Positions 9,506-21,800 of a stretch of DNA of 43,428 nt are shown in pieces. The notes under the pieces were generated by a model. That model worked only from the letters and a program-made list of their open reading frames with translations, was not told where the DNA came from and made no database searches. The DNA lies in contig QXVZ01022366.1 of assembly GCA_008931825.1 (NCBI GenBank), forward strand, positions 1-43,428. Reading direction: 5' to 3'. The translations under genes and the position numbers were made by a program. Origin of the DNA: Phallusia fumigata (lineage: Eukaryota; Chordata; Ascidiacea; Phlebobranchia; Ascidiidae). Within the stretch, counting starts at the first letter, position 1, and the number at the start of each line of letters is the position of its first letter.

Positions 9506-12500
9506 ATGCTGAAGAACCGAGACACCGCGTCGAATCCCTACCGTGTTCCTCCGCAACCAACTCCGATGTGGATCAAAGTCTGCATCAGTTGTCTACTGGT
9601 CTGTGTTCTGGCGCTCATGGGGGCTGTCATATTTTTAAGTGAGTCTATGGCATCCGCTGTTTCGTAATCTATCCTAATCCAATTCTACAACGTGTGTCAA
9701 TCAATCGGCTGCCAAATGCGCCCAAGATTTATTTCGTTATTGACGAAACTGCTGGCACACGACTTGGCAAGTATTGCGCCTTTGAGATTTGGCGACCTTT
9801 GTGCTCAAAGGTGACACGAACGTTTTTTAGTTTTTTTATTGACTGGTGTGATTCAGAATTTGTTTTTGTCATGTAACCCCAATTATACGAATTCTGCTGT
9901 TATAAATGATATTTGTTGGTGTAATAACAATTTTGTTCCTGTGACGACGTAAAAAAGCGGAAAATATGTTTAAAACAGACCGCGTTAGTATGACCTACAC
10001 AACTTTCAAGGTGATAACGATTTGCTATTCAAGGCCTATCTGCATGCTAATAAACAGTGGTCTCCGGTGCGTCGTAAAATCAAAAACAAACAACGCGGCA
10101 TGTCATCGCCTAATTGCGTGGTGAAAATCTCACCGACCATTACATCAGCTCATCGATTGGGATTGACCTCAGAGGGTTCGGAAAACCAAATCTCAAGGTT
10201 CGCCCTTTATTACTTTTAGCCAACACCAAAGCAAAATCGATCATCAATTGCAGGTTGTTGGTCCCGAGCATTCGGTCCCTTTCAAGTTTCTGAAACACGT
10301 TGACGTTTCGCTAGATTTATCCGGGGCTTTTTCTGCTCCATCCATATGTTGTTTTCGCTAGGCAGTCGTCACCAAGGGTCTATACAGCAACACATACATA
10401 CACAGTTTTAAACAGGCTTAGTTAGCCTATTACTTACAAACCCTAACATCGTTTTTGTAAATATTAACGGTGAACTAAAGGCTTGATGGCACTTTTGCTT
10501 GATTGAGATTAATCAAATGAAAACTTTTCATTATCTTTCGTTTCTTGAATAGTATTGAACTGCCTGCTTATATTTTCAAACGTCAATCAACATCTGTCAC
10601 GATAAAACAAAATTACCGGTAGAGTTTTTTATGCTTCTTTCCAACAAAATTAGGGAAAATCCGTTAGATCATGAATCACGGAATACATTATATTTTATAA
10701 CCGCTCGCTGCGCCGCTCTGTTGTTTGGCAAAGATTTGTAACACATAACACAATTGGTAAAAACTCCTGCAAAAATCGATAGCGCAAAGGTTATTTTTTC
10801 ATAACCTAAACTCACAGCCGACATAGTAGTTTTGTATATTCCCCATACCGCATTGTATATATCCTATTAAAAGTTGACTTGCAAGCATGGTCGAACTCGC
10901 AGCAATAAGGAGCCTCGTCAAATATTAATGCGGTGTGCATAAATAATTGAGAGTTGTGACTGTACCTCGGAAGACAGCAAAGTGCATTGTTTTATTCACT
11001 TTATGTCGCGGACGCCGTCTGGCGCCGTCGGTCGGCCTGGGGAGGGAACATCTGTGCCGGGCGCGTCCCGCTTGCTCGTGCTTCCGACCGAAATCGATAC
11101 AGTTTTTTTGACATCTGAATTTGGTGCTTGAAGTTTGCAGGCTAATTTCTCCTTCGAGTGTGAAACGCATGCCATGATGTTAGTTTGATATTATTCTTCG
11201 CAACCAAACCATGATCCAACATTTGTGAAATGTAATGTTAATATTATTAAATAGTCGTACGATAAAATATCTAGGCCAAATCGTATGCTAATATCTAAAT
11301 TTGCATTACAATTCCAACGTTTCGCTTAAACAGGTGATATTCGTTTGGAAAAAATAAAAAATAAAATCAGAATTAGTTCAGCCCGCGTATAAAGGTAAAT
11401 CATCAAAGTTACCAACTACTTATTTCTGTATTCAAGTGTCAGATAAACTAAATGCCAAAATTTATTTTTGTTTGTTGATTTAGGCCTTTGTACCAGCACA
11501 TGCTTTCTTTTGACAGTGATGGTTCCCCAATGCACGCAAATATGCGAGAGCCCTCCAACTGAAGGAGTGAAGACACAACCGTTCCGCGATGGAAGTAGAA
11601 GAGAAGTAGCGATGGCTGACCAAGGATCAAAACAACAGGCGACGAAGCAAAACGACGGCATCAAACTCATCGTTGAGCGAGTTACCGAGCTGACAGCCAC
11701 TGTCTACGATTTGCAATCTCGCGTCTCCAGGTAGGACTTGTAAAGAGTTGTTCTTAGTAAAATTTTCACAGTCGTTAGGTTGGGGAAATGATACGTCCAT
11801 ATAAGGTAGACGTTGACATGCGGGTTAACCCAAACGCCAATCCGGCTAGTATCCGAACTCGTGTTGGCTTCCAGCGTAGCCAGCAATGATTTTAAAAAGA
11901 AACTCCCAAACTATCTGTAAAATAAGCAGCAAAATAGGAAAGCAGTACATTACAAGAAAATTGTATGATCGTCAAGCAGAAAAGGAAATTCAAAACGACG
12001 TTTGCCTTTAAGGTTATTATAAATTCTTGTATTCTCTCGGGAGGGTGCTTACATCGTCACGTGACACTCGCATAATCTGTTTTTCTTCGTGCAATCTCCT
12101 TGGAAACGTTGGAATCTTGTAATTCATGTGCGATCGATGCGACGAGCTAGAAGGTTTAAACAATAACATGTATAATTAATTGACCTCGCGAGCCCGCTAT
12201 TGATTATTGGTAACCCATGAATCGCAATTAAGAAACTCTTGACAAATTATACTTAAAAGAAAAATTTGCTCCTCCGTATCAGCCCACATATGATTCACAG
12301 TCGATTTGTTGCTACGGTGTACTCACAAAATATTCAGGAATCAAAAGATAATCTGCAACTATGTCATGGTGCGGGGTGCTTTTATTCTTGACAATAATGA
12401 AAGATGATTATTTTAAATAAATTTCCGTACCCTTACTTAAAATTCTTCATTAACTACTTAACATAATGCCTTTAAACTAACAAGCTTTTGGTATGTAAAA

Positions 12501-14806
12501 AAATAAACTAAATAAAGGGCTGCCACTAGAAATTCTAGTTGACATTGTTGGTCAACCACACGTTGTCGCTAGAGCGCCATTAATGCACTGCTCGGCACGA
12601 TGCCAGATAACACCGAATTCGGATCAATTCGGGACTCGTATAAGTTGATTATGATGCGATGGGCGGTCGATACAAGATTGACAACCGACGTAGGGGACGT
12701 AAATTACTCCCTTGCTTATCTACGGCGACAGGAGCAGAATCGATTTTCACTGTTGTTTATAAAGGGTTTATGAGGAATCTGTTTTTAACCTTGTGCATCG
12801 AAACGTAACACTGAATCCTTAGAAACAGTGCAACGATTTGCCACCACAATGCACTTTGTTCTGTTTTATAAGGTGTACTGTACCTCGTCAAAAAACAAAA
12901 TTCAGATAACACCAACACAGTACCGATGAAATTACGGAGTAAAATACGTGCTAATTGATAAACTTTCTTTAATATGACATCAAAATTCTAGTATCAGTAA
13001 ATTTAAAACTTTACCTTGTTTAATACCACCGAAAAAATGGCTTAACTTTCTCCATTTGTTGGACAGCCTACGTCACATGTGTTACTTTGTGTGTAGCCGA
13101 ACGACGGAAACCGACTAAACAAATTTAAAAATAAATGTACCTAAACTTATCGTTCTTACGTCAGCTTTGCAAGAAAGGATATGAAAACTAAAGTTTTTAT
13201 AAATTAAGTGTGGAAGTCTACTTTTTCCCTTTGTGAGTTAAGATTTGTGATCGTTACCTTTGCAGAATCTCCAGCACGCAAGAACGCGTCGAAGCGTCCA
13301 GTGGTCGATCATCCCGCACTTCTCTCACCACTCCAGAGCTCGCCTCTTTGCGCAAGATTCCACAACTTGAATCGTTTGCTCGAAGTAAGTTAGATATTGT
13401 TAACAACAAATAACTCCACTTTAACAAGTAGTGCCGCAACGTTTAGCATATATTTCATCGTAACAACACTTTGCAAATTCATGTAAGGCAAATTAAATTA
13501 CGATTCAAGATATTTTATAAGCCAAAAATATCAAATGTTTTTTTTATTTAACAGATCTGGATGCAAAACTTACTAGACACATTAACGGGGACCAAGAAGG
13601 TAAGTCATAGACGATACTAAGTTTGTTTAACGCTGAAAGCAAACACCCGTGCCTGAACGTGAACTTTGGACGAATTTCGGTTTTAAAAGGCCTTTCGATA
13701 CGCCCAGACACACATGGAAGTATGTCAACATGTCGTTCAACCTCACGCTACACACCACGTAGGGTGTAAAAGGCAACCAGCATTACTTTGCTTAAAAACG
13801 TATCTACTATCATTAACGTTTAAGAACGATTATTTATATGCACAGCTGATTCGGGTCCAGTAAAATATCCGAAACCATGCAAAAGCGGCCACTACCGGTT
13901 CGGCGTTCATTGTTACGTTGTTGCTGACGCGAGGCTAAGCCAGATAGCAGCGAAAAATTGGTGCGAACAGGACTTCGGAGACCAAGCTAGTCTTGCCATC
14001 ATTAAAGATCGTTTAACCCAGGTAACGGACCACTAAGTATTCAGTTTTCATTTTTGCATTGCACCCATTTGTAAAGTTATGCGTAAAGCCTGCTAACCGG
14101 TTAGATCAGATGCTAAATTGAAAAGTTTTTTATCAGTTATCCTTTTTAGCATCGTATTGCTTCTAAAACCATGCCTTGAATTTGCTAGTTTAGATAAAGT
14201 AAAGATTTAAAATGAATCGTTTTATTAAGCAAGTTTTTTTGCCGCTTCAGTGATTGTTTTAGCCAAATGCATTACTGGCCTGCAATAATATTAGTTTCCA
14301 AACCAAATTGCCACACTATTGCACTCCATATCAAAAGTAAGCTGTTTTTGTAGACACTAAAAAACTAAACAAAAAAACTTCAAAACGACAATACACCTCT
14401 TTCAAACATTTACAGGGATTAAACTAACCTATATTGTTGTGTTACTGCATATTAGGACTTCATTTCAAGCAAGTTGGCGGATCGTCTAAGAACATACTGG
14501 ATCGGAATTGAACGTCAGTCCGACGCTCCGGGAAGTTACGCAAGTTACCCGTCGTCCACGATGGCCTCGCTGGCGCCCACTGCCGTCCGGTCTGGGCAGT
14601 TCGAATACAACGACGGAACCAGGGTGCAACGAAATGTCTGGCAAATGTGGCGTCCGGTTACCAGCACCGACGACGTCAGCAGCGCCCAGTCTAGGGACTG
14701 CGCCCAGTTAACCTACGACCGCGCAACTTCACAATGGCGCTGGGAGGAGAAGTTGTGCTCGGACAGAACCGGCTACATTTGTCAATACTACATCATGACA
14801 TCATAA
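9506..14806 (+). CDS. Type II transmembrane C-type-lectin-like protein, 345 aa
   Basis: Six exons: 9506-9638, 11517-11730, 13266-13384, 13555-13599, 13846-14021 and 14456-14806, all in phase. Residues 1-21 are a short cytoplasmic tail; 22-44 a single signal-anchor helix (WIKVCISCLLVCVLALMG). Residues about 90-115 have heptad spacing (IVERVTELTATVYDLQ), a likely oligomerising stalk, then a Ser/Thr-rich linker. The lectin fold spans about 182-340, with the long-form cysteines C182/C193, C210/C338 and C311/C330 and the WIGI motif at 244-247. The usual EPN or QPD and WND calcium/sugar residues are absent (QWRW instead of WND), so calcium-dependent sugar binding is doubtful. The layout recalls NK-receptor-like lectins reported from ascidians; orthology is inferred. 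Introns 1 (1.9 kb) and 2 (1.5 kb) contain no coding sequence that I can support. Confidence 0.87.
10970..11110. other. Short CpG-rich block in lectin intron 1
   Basis: A GC- and CpG-dense patch of about 120 bases stands out from AT-rich flanks. It has an open frame on the minus strand but no splice sites, conserved residues or repeat ends that I can recognise. Unknown nature; an enhancer or an alternative lectin promoter is possible. Confidence 0.4.
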
Positions 14807-15006
14807 TGGGTTTGCGCCATTCACAGGGGGGAATTTTGGACGAGACCGTTCCGTGACGTGTTTTGTGTGAAAATGCTGGTCATTTTTCGCTGGTGACTAC
14901 TCAACCATGCTTCCTTACCGCTCGCGGAGTTGCAAACGATTGTGCAAGCCGGCGTTACATTTAGAGACGACGTTGTGCGTTTGGTTTCTGTTGCAAAGTA
15001 GCGTTG

Positions 15007-15012
15007 ATTAAA
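15007..15012 (+). terminator. ATTAAA, likely poly(A) signal of the lectin gene
   Basis: First poly(A)-like hexamer after the lectin stop at 14806, about 200 bases downstream. A canonical AATAAA lies further on at 15330-15335. Confidence 0.4.
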
Positions 15013-16555
15013 TCTGCGCTGTTGAAAATGTTTGTTATTACTTATTGCATCAAAATCGTCTTTCGCAAAAACTTTTCTTGATCAAAGCAGCCATAATTTG
15101 CACAGACGTTATTTACCAACAAGTTTGTAGTTTCCCTGTAGATTGGAATACTATTTTCAACTCCATTATGACTTCGCTTTTCCCTTTGGTTTGGTGTTTT
15201 CTTTTTGTACATATGGTTTTCCACATTTCTCTGCCTTCGTCACATGTAACTTTGTGTTGTTGATGGTGCGCGTTTTATCAGTAAAAGTTTTAACACGCTT
15301 TGTAGTGCTTCTTTTTTTATAGTGGGCCCAATAAAGTAGCCGGTTCGATAAATTTGGCAGGGGCCAAATATTTCCAAGGGTAACCTACCAATGTAGGCTA
15401 GAACTTAGAGATAATTTCCTTGGATAACCTGCCTTTATCTGCAACCTAGAACTTAGTTCGGTGGACAATTACGTCCAGTGCAACTGTGGTAAAGTAAGCA
15501 AAAGAGAACACTACTACTCGTATCTCGTGTAGCAGGGTGTCCTCTTCCATTTTGTAACGTTTCAAGTTGTGCAGCAACTTTTGGATTGGTGATTGCTTGT
15601 GCTGTTGCATCCCAGTGATTTCTTTTAAGGTTTAAATAAACTGAAGTGAACAAACTTTTAAACTTGAAAGCGCGTTATCGCTTGTTCTATTCTAATTTAA
15701 CAAATTTTCACAACCTGATTCACAAACTGTTGCAACAAAAATGTTCACGTTTGACTTATGTCGTCTGAAAGCTTTCGTTTCTGCCAACATGTTTTGCACT
15801 CGAGTTGTATGGGGAAAAAAACTACAGCACCCTGTGGCGGTCTGGATTAAATAGTTTTAAAGGTTCATAACATTCATAGGTTTGGCTGTTACTTGCTTTT
15901 TCAATAAAAAGGTTGCGGTTTTACAGGGTAGTAAGGAAGATAAAGAAGCGCTTGTTGGCATTCATTGTGATTTTGAGTTGTTATTTCTGTCGAACTATAT
16001 AGAGCCTAATTTGTAACATTGCACCTCAGATTAGGAAGTGCAAGTTTCGAATGGCGGCGTGTCGCATTTTGTGTCTGGCAGTTTTAACTTGCATTATGTT
16101 AATGCCAGTTTGCACTGCATAGTATATGGTGGTTAGTTTAGCTTGTAACACATAATAAGCAAAACAGCACAAATGTAACGAATTGTCCGTAGTGTTGGAA
16201 AATATTATGTGCAGCATTATGCTAAAGGCTGAATGTTTGCTGTTTACCGTACCTTACAGAAATTATTTTTTGCTTTTTCTTATCTTGAATAATTCTGTAA
16301 AATGCTTGCATTGTTTTATATTATTAAAATAACGTTTTTTTTTGATTTTTTTAACTACACACTTAAAGACAGCAGTAAAAATATAAATACAAGTTACAAT
16401 AACTAAAATAGGAGTTGATACTTTTACCTGCAGTAATTAGCTTGGTCCACGTAAAACATTTGCAGAATTGAACATGATACCGTAGTACTTCAAATTCTAG
16501 CTCATGCAGTGTGTAACTTGTAGTTTTTGCAATTTTGGTTCTCTTAACTCATTGG

Positions 16556-16718
16556 NNNNNNNNNNNNNNNNNNNNNNNNNNNNNNNNNNNNNNNNNNNNN
16601 NNNNNNNNNNNNNNNNNNNNNNNNNNNNNNNNNNNNNNNNNNNNNNNNNNNNNNNNNNNNNNNNNNNNNNNNNNNNNNNNNNNNNNNNNNNNNNNNNNNN
16701 NNNNNNNNNNNNNNNNNN
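16556..16718. other. Assembly gap (Ns)
   Basis: A run of about 163 undetermined bases. Frames reported across it have no meaning. Confidence 0.99.
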
Positions 16719-17158
16719 CAGTTTTGTGGAAATATAACTATTACTGGTAACTTTAAAAGGAATTCTAGAACAAATTTACCGCATGTAAATGTTGTTACGG
16801 ATGGCTAGTGATAGGCTATCACATATGTTTTATGTTTATGGCGTTGAAGTATCAGTTTAACAAGCACAGTGTTGTCAGCCATGTGTTTCTCTTGGCCTCA
16901 AAACTAATTATCATGTCGACAAAACTTGTAACCAAGGAATTTGGGAAAAATCAAACATATGGAGGTTTTATCCTAAAAAAACTAATAATTTATACTGTTT
17001 CGATATTGTAGTTATCAGCAACTATTTACAAAACCCATAGTACACAGTTAGATACATCAAGTAAATGTACGACGCGCTTTTGACGTCCTCGATTGCCCCA
17101 ACAACGCGTTCGGTAACATTGAACCGGAATGGCAATGGAAATAAGTTACGTATCCGTG

Positions 17159-17203
17159 TTGGTCTGATCGGACCACAACTTGTAACCCGTCCGATCAGAC
17201 TAA
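17159..17203. repeat. 15 bp stem, 15-base loop hairpin
   Basis: TTGGTCTGATCGGAC at 17159-17173 pairs with GTCCGATCAGACTAA at 17189-17203, with one G-T. It sits just left of the second copy of the 1.15 kb block and belongs to no gene that I can see. Confidence 0.75.
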
Positions 17204-18873
17204 CGGCCATGGAAACAGGATATTAGAGATAATTTCCTTGGATAACCTGCCTTGATCTGCAACCTAGAACTAAGTTCGGTGGACAACGTCCAGTACAACA
17301 ATGCTAAAGTAAATAAAAGAGAACACTACTACTCGTATCTCATGTAGCAGCGTGTCCTTTACCATTTTGTAACGTTTCATGTTGTGCAGCAACTTTTAGA
17401 TTGGTGATTGCTTGTGCTGTTGCCTCCCAGTGATTTCTTCTAAGGTTTAAATAAACTGAAGTGAACAAACTTTTAAACTTGAAAGCGCGTTATCGCTTGT
17501 TCTATTCTAATTTAACAAATTTTCACAACCTGATTCACAAACTGTTGCAACAAAAATGTTCACGTTTGACTTATGTCGTCTGAAAGCTTTCGTTTCTGCC
17601 AACATGTTTTGCACTCGAGTTGTATGGGGGAAAAAACTACAGCACCCTGTGGCGGTCTGGATTAAATAGTTTTAAAGGTTCATAACATTCATAGGTTTGG
17701 CTGTTACTTGCTTTTTCAATAAAAAGGTTGCGGTTTTACAGGGTAGTAAGGAAGATAAAGAAGCGCTTGTTGGCATTCATTGTGATTTTGAGTTGTTATT
17801 TCTGTCGAACTATATAGAGCCTAATTTGTAACATTGCACCTCAGATTAGGAAGTGCAAGTTTCGAATGGCGGCGTGTCGCATTTTGTGTCTGGCAGTTTT
17901 AACTTGCATTATGTTAATGCCAGTTTGCACTGCATAGTATATGGTGGTTAGTTTAGCTTGTAACACATAATAAGCAAAACAGCACAAATGTAACGAATTG
18001 TCCGTAGTGTTGGAAAATATTATGTGCAGCATTATGCTAAAGGCTGAATGTTTGCTGTTTACCGTACCTTACAGAAATTATTTTTTGCTTTTTCTTATCT
18101 TGAATAATTCTGTAAAATGCTTGCATTGTTTTATATTATTAAAATAACGTTTTTTTTTGATTTTTTTAACTACACACTTAAAGACAGCAGTAAAAATATA
18201 AATACAAGTTACAATAACTAAAATAGGAGTTGATACTTTTACCTGCAGTAATTAGCTTGGTCCACGTAAAACATTTGCAGAATTGAACATGATACCGTAG
18301 TACTTCAAATTCTAGCTCATGCAGTGTGTAACTTGTAGTTTTTGCAATTTTGGTTCTCTTAACTCATTGGTTGTATGTAAAACTAATAAAATATGTTTGT
18401 TGTTCAGAGTGCTTTTAATGCATCTGTTTGGCCTTTTTGTGTAGTCTAATAATTTGTTGGATGCTCTAACGCTTTGCTGTTTAACTTCATTGGCTGGCAC
18501 AAAAGTGCCTGGTCAGCACTTTAATACCTATAGGTCAAACAGTGTTTACCATTTCTATGTTTAGCACCAGTATAGCTTTTGGCATTAAGAAAAATTAGTG
18601 AGTTGACATTGAGGTACAGACCAAGCAATATTTCCAATGCAGACCACAGTTCTGTTTTGTCTGTTTTTCTCATTGCACCTGGTTTCAGTGGATCACATGC
18701 AATGAGTGAATTTGTTGTCTGTGCCAGCCTATTCTGTTTTTGTGCTGTATTACAGTTGGAGATCAATTATGTGTATTTATTTAGTTGCAGTTGAATTCAG
18801 TTAATTCTACATAGATGCAAGTTACTAAATACTTCACTGAAAAAAAGCTTTATAATACATCTTGCAAATCGTA

Positions 18874-21800
18874 ATGATGGAAGGCTCCAGCAATGGAGCA
18901 AGTAGACCTACTTCTGGTGGTAAGTTATTTGTGTGGAAGATTGGGAATTAGATGTGAACCTTTTTGAAATAATTTTTTAACAACCATATTTTTTTTGTTG
19001 TGGCAACACTGATTTTATTATTAGGTCGAAGAAGACCGAGAAGGGGATTTCAAATAAGAATGCCAGACCCAGTACAGGTAATAAATGATTAATGTGCTAT
19101 GTTATAAAATCCCACATGGTCAAACATTTGAGTTCTTTGCATCTAGCAAAACCTTTTATTAAAAGATTTGTATCATGTTTTTTGCATGACATATCATTGA
19201 CAGTATTGCAACCGACCTAACGTTCACATTGAACATTTGCTTTGCAGCAACCACAGCCTTCTTCCAAGGTTCCCCAAAAACCTCACTCACGCATGCACAT
19301 AGGTGGCAATGATGTTGACATCAGAGCTGATGATCTCACAGTTATTGAAGAGTTGGGAAGAGGGGCATATGGTGTAGTAGAAAAGGTGATTAAACACTTC
19401 AGTAGTAAAGTATGTTGATTTATCATTGTTTTGTGCACCAAAAAAGTATCAATGATTAGTTTAGTTGTTTTATTAGACTGGAACCATTTTTTCTTTGGGA
19501 TTTCAGTTTTTTGTTCTTGCAAATAGAAAACTGTTTTGTGATTTCAGATGAAGCACAAAACTTCGGACAACATCATGGCTGTAAAAAGGATAAGGGCCAC
19601 ACTCAATTCCCAAGAACAAAAGCGACTGCTTATGGATTTAGATGTTGCCATGCGTTCAGTCGATTGCGAATATACTGTAAGTATTACAATACTTTTCGAA
19701 CTTGTCTGTTTTGGTGACCTTTACTGGCTACCGCATTCTTGTTCTGTCTGTTACTGGCTGTTAAAAAAGTTTCATCAAAAATTTTGGTCATAATTTGCTG
19801 CTTATTAACGTTTAAACGTTTGTAACCATTCATGCCTTTGTTAACATTGTAGGTAACATTTTATGGTGCCTTGTTTCGCCAAGGAGATGTATGGATTTGT
19901 ATGGAAGTAATGGATACATCTCTTGATCAGTTTTATAAAAAGGTGGAGTCTCTTATTTGTTTGTTTGAATAACATTTCTTTATGTCTTGCGGTAACATTG
20001 CATAAAGTATGCATTACTTTTGCAACTTAGTAGAGAGTAGAGTTTAAAAAAATACTTATCTTTTCAGGCGAGTTTTAAACTTGTAGTTTGTTGTATCTGC
20101 TAAAATGCTACAGGCTGTTTGACTATCATGACTTTGCAAATTCTAATGTTGTTTGTGTTAGATTTAGTGGTGTGAAAAATTTATATGCTGCCTTGTTTAT
20201 TGAAGGTCAAAGATCGTGGCCTTACCACAGGTGAAGATGTACTGGGAATTATTGCTGTCTCCATTGTAAAAGCACTTCGGTATTTGCAAGAAACCCTGCA
20301 TGTGATTCACAGGGATGTGAAACCGTCCAACGTTTTACTCAACAAAGAAGGTTGGTATATTGTTAAAAAGCCCATTTTGTGCTATGCCTGGAATTTTTTG
20401 GCATGAGTAGCATGAAACTTTTCTGTAAATAACTTTTTGGACAACTATATGTGAGCAATTTAAAAGCAAAATACATTTTTTGGCCCTAAAATGTCAATAA
20501 AAACACTCTATAGTTGTTTTCTGATGTTCAACATAGCTGATTTTAACGCATGTAGGGTGATTTCAATTTTTAACCTGGAAAGTAAAGGCTTAAAGTATCC
20601 AGACACCTCCATTTCCCAAAGTTACATAATTACCCAGTTATGTACAGAATTTTGCTCTATCTGGATATGATTATTTACACAAGTATGTGTCAGTTTTGAA
20701 TTGGGGAGCAGACTTGAGGAAACCATAAGCATCAGGTTACCTTTGTGTTTTTAAGCAAACAAAGCCGTAGAAGGCCTAGGTTGAAATGATAGGCACAAGA
20801 CTGATAACTCTCTTGTTGTAAATAACTTTTCTCCTGTCAAGGTGAGAGGAAAATTCGTCAACAGGTGTAGCCTTCCCCAGCAGCATTTAGCTGATGTTGT
20901 ATATTTATTATTTGAAGTTTACCCAGCAATAACTGTGGGGGTGGCACTGTGTGTTAAGCTAGGCTTCCTGCTTAAAGTAAACACAACAGGTGTTTCTGCA
21001 TGGATATGCCCACTTAATTTTTTGCCATTTTATGTCAGTTGCTGTTTTTGGTATTGTATAAAATTCGTTTCATCTCTATGCCTGCAAAAATTTGAGGTGT
21101 TTCGGTAAATAATTCTTAGGACCTTTGTTATTACTCAAAAGACAATTTTGTGACAGCCACTGTGTAAGAAGATACAAGTCAATTACACATTCCTGTAGCA
21201 CTGTTTATTAGGCAATATAATTTGCATTTTTAGCAGTATTGCTTACTATTGTCTTGTCAATATGGTATTCAGTGTTTAAAGTTTCTTTACAACTTCAAAT
21301 TGCAATCTTTGACATGAGACATTTTAGACATTACCCAATGCTGCATTGCGCTGGCATGGGTAACAGGAACCAGTTTAACTTCTCTGTAACTATGCAACCC
21401 TGGTATTGATTTGCATAAAAGGAAATTTCTTTGTGATAATAATAAAGTTATTCAAGCCCGCACAACTTTGCACAGCGCCTTGCCCACATATCAAAATCAA
21501 AGCTTAAATACACGTCGTCGCTATGCCCGTGACGCTCGTCGCGTTGATTGGAATGCAAGGAATGTGGTAAGTCTATCACGTGTCATTCCAAGCACGTGCC
21601 CCTGTACTTCCCTACTTGCGTTGGTCCTTTGCAGCGAGCAGGTTCCTCATTTCTGAAGCCGCATGTAAATTTCTGTATGTCCCAAAATAATACTTTTTGT
21701 TTGGTAAAATTGCGAAAGATAGTCATCACGAAATTGCCATATGGCCATGTAACTTAAATATTGTGTTGACCCCTAATTAACCCTGTTGTTCGCTGTCAAA

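Larger units (their letters stand above)
15406..18370. repeat. 1.15 kb block present twice around an assembly gap
   Basis: Bases 15406-16555 and 17224-18370 are near-identical. The first 100 or so bases differ at several sites with small indels; the remaining kilobase differs at only a few. The left copy stops at the gap (Ns 16556-16718); about 505 unique bases follow before the right copy. No coding sequence lies in either. The stretch between lectin and MAP2K is otherwise featureless apart from a hairpin at 17159-17203. Confidence 0.85.
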
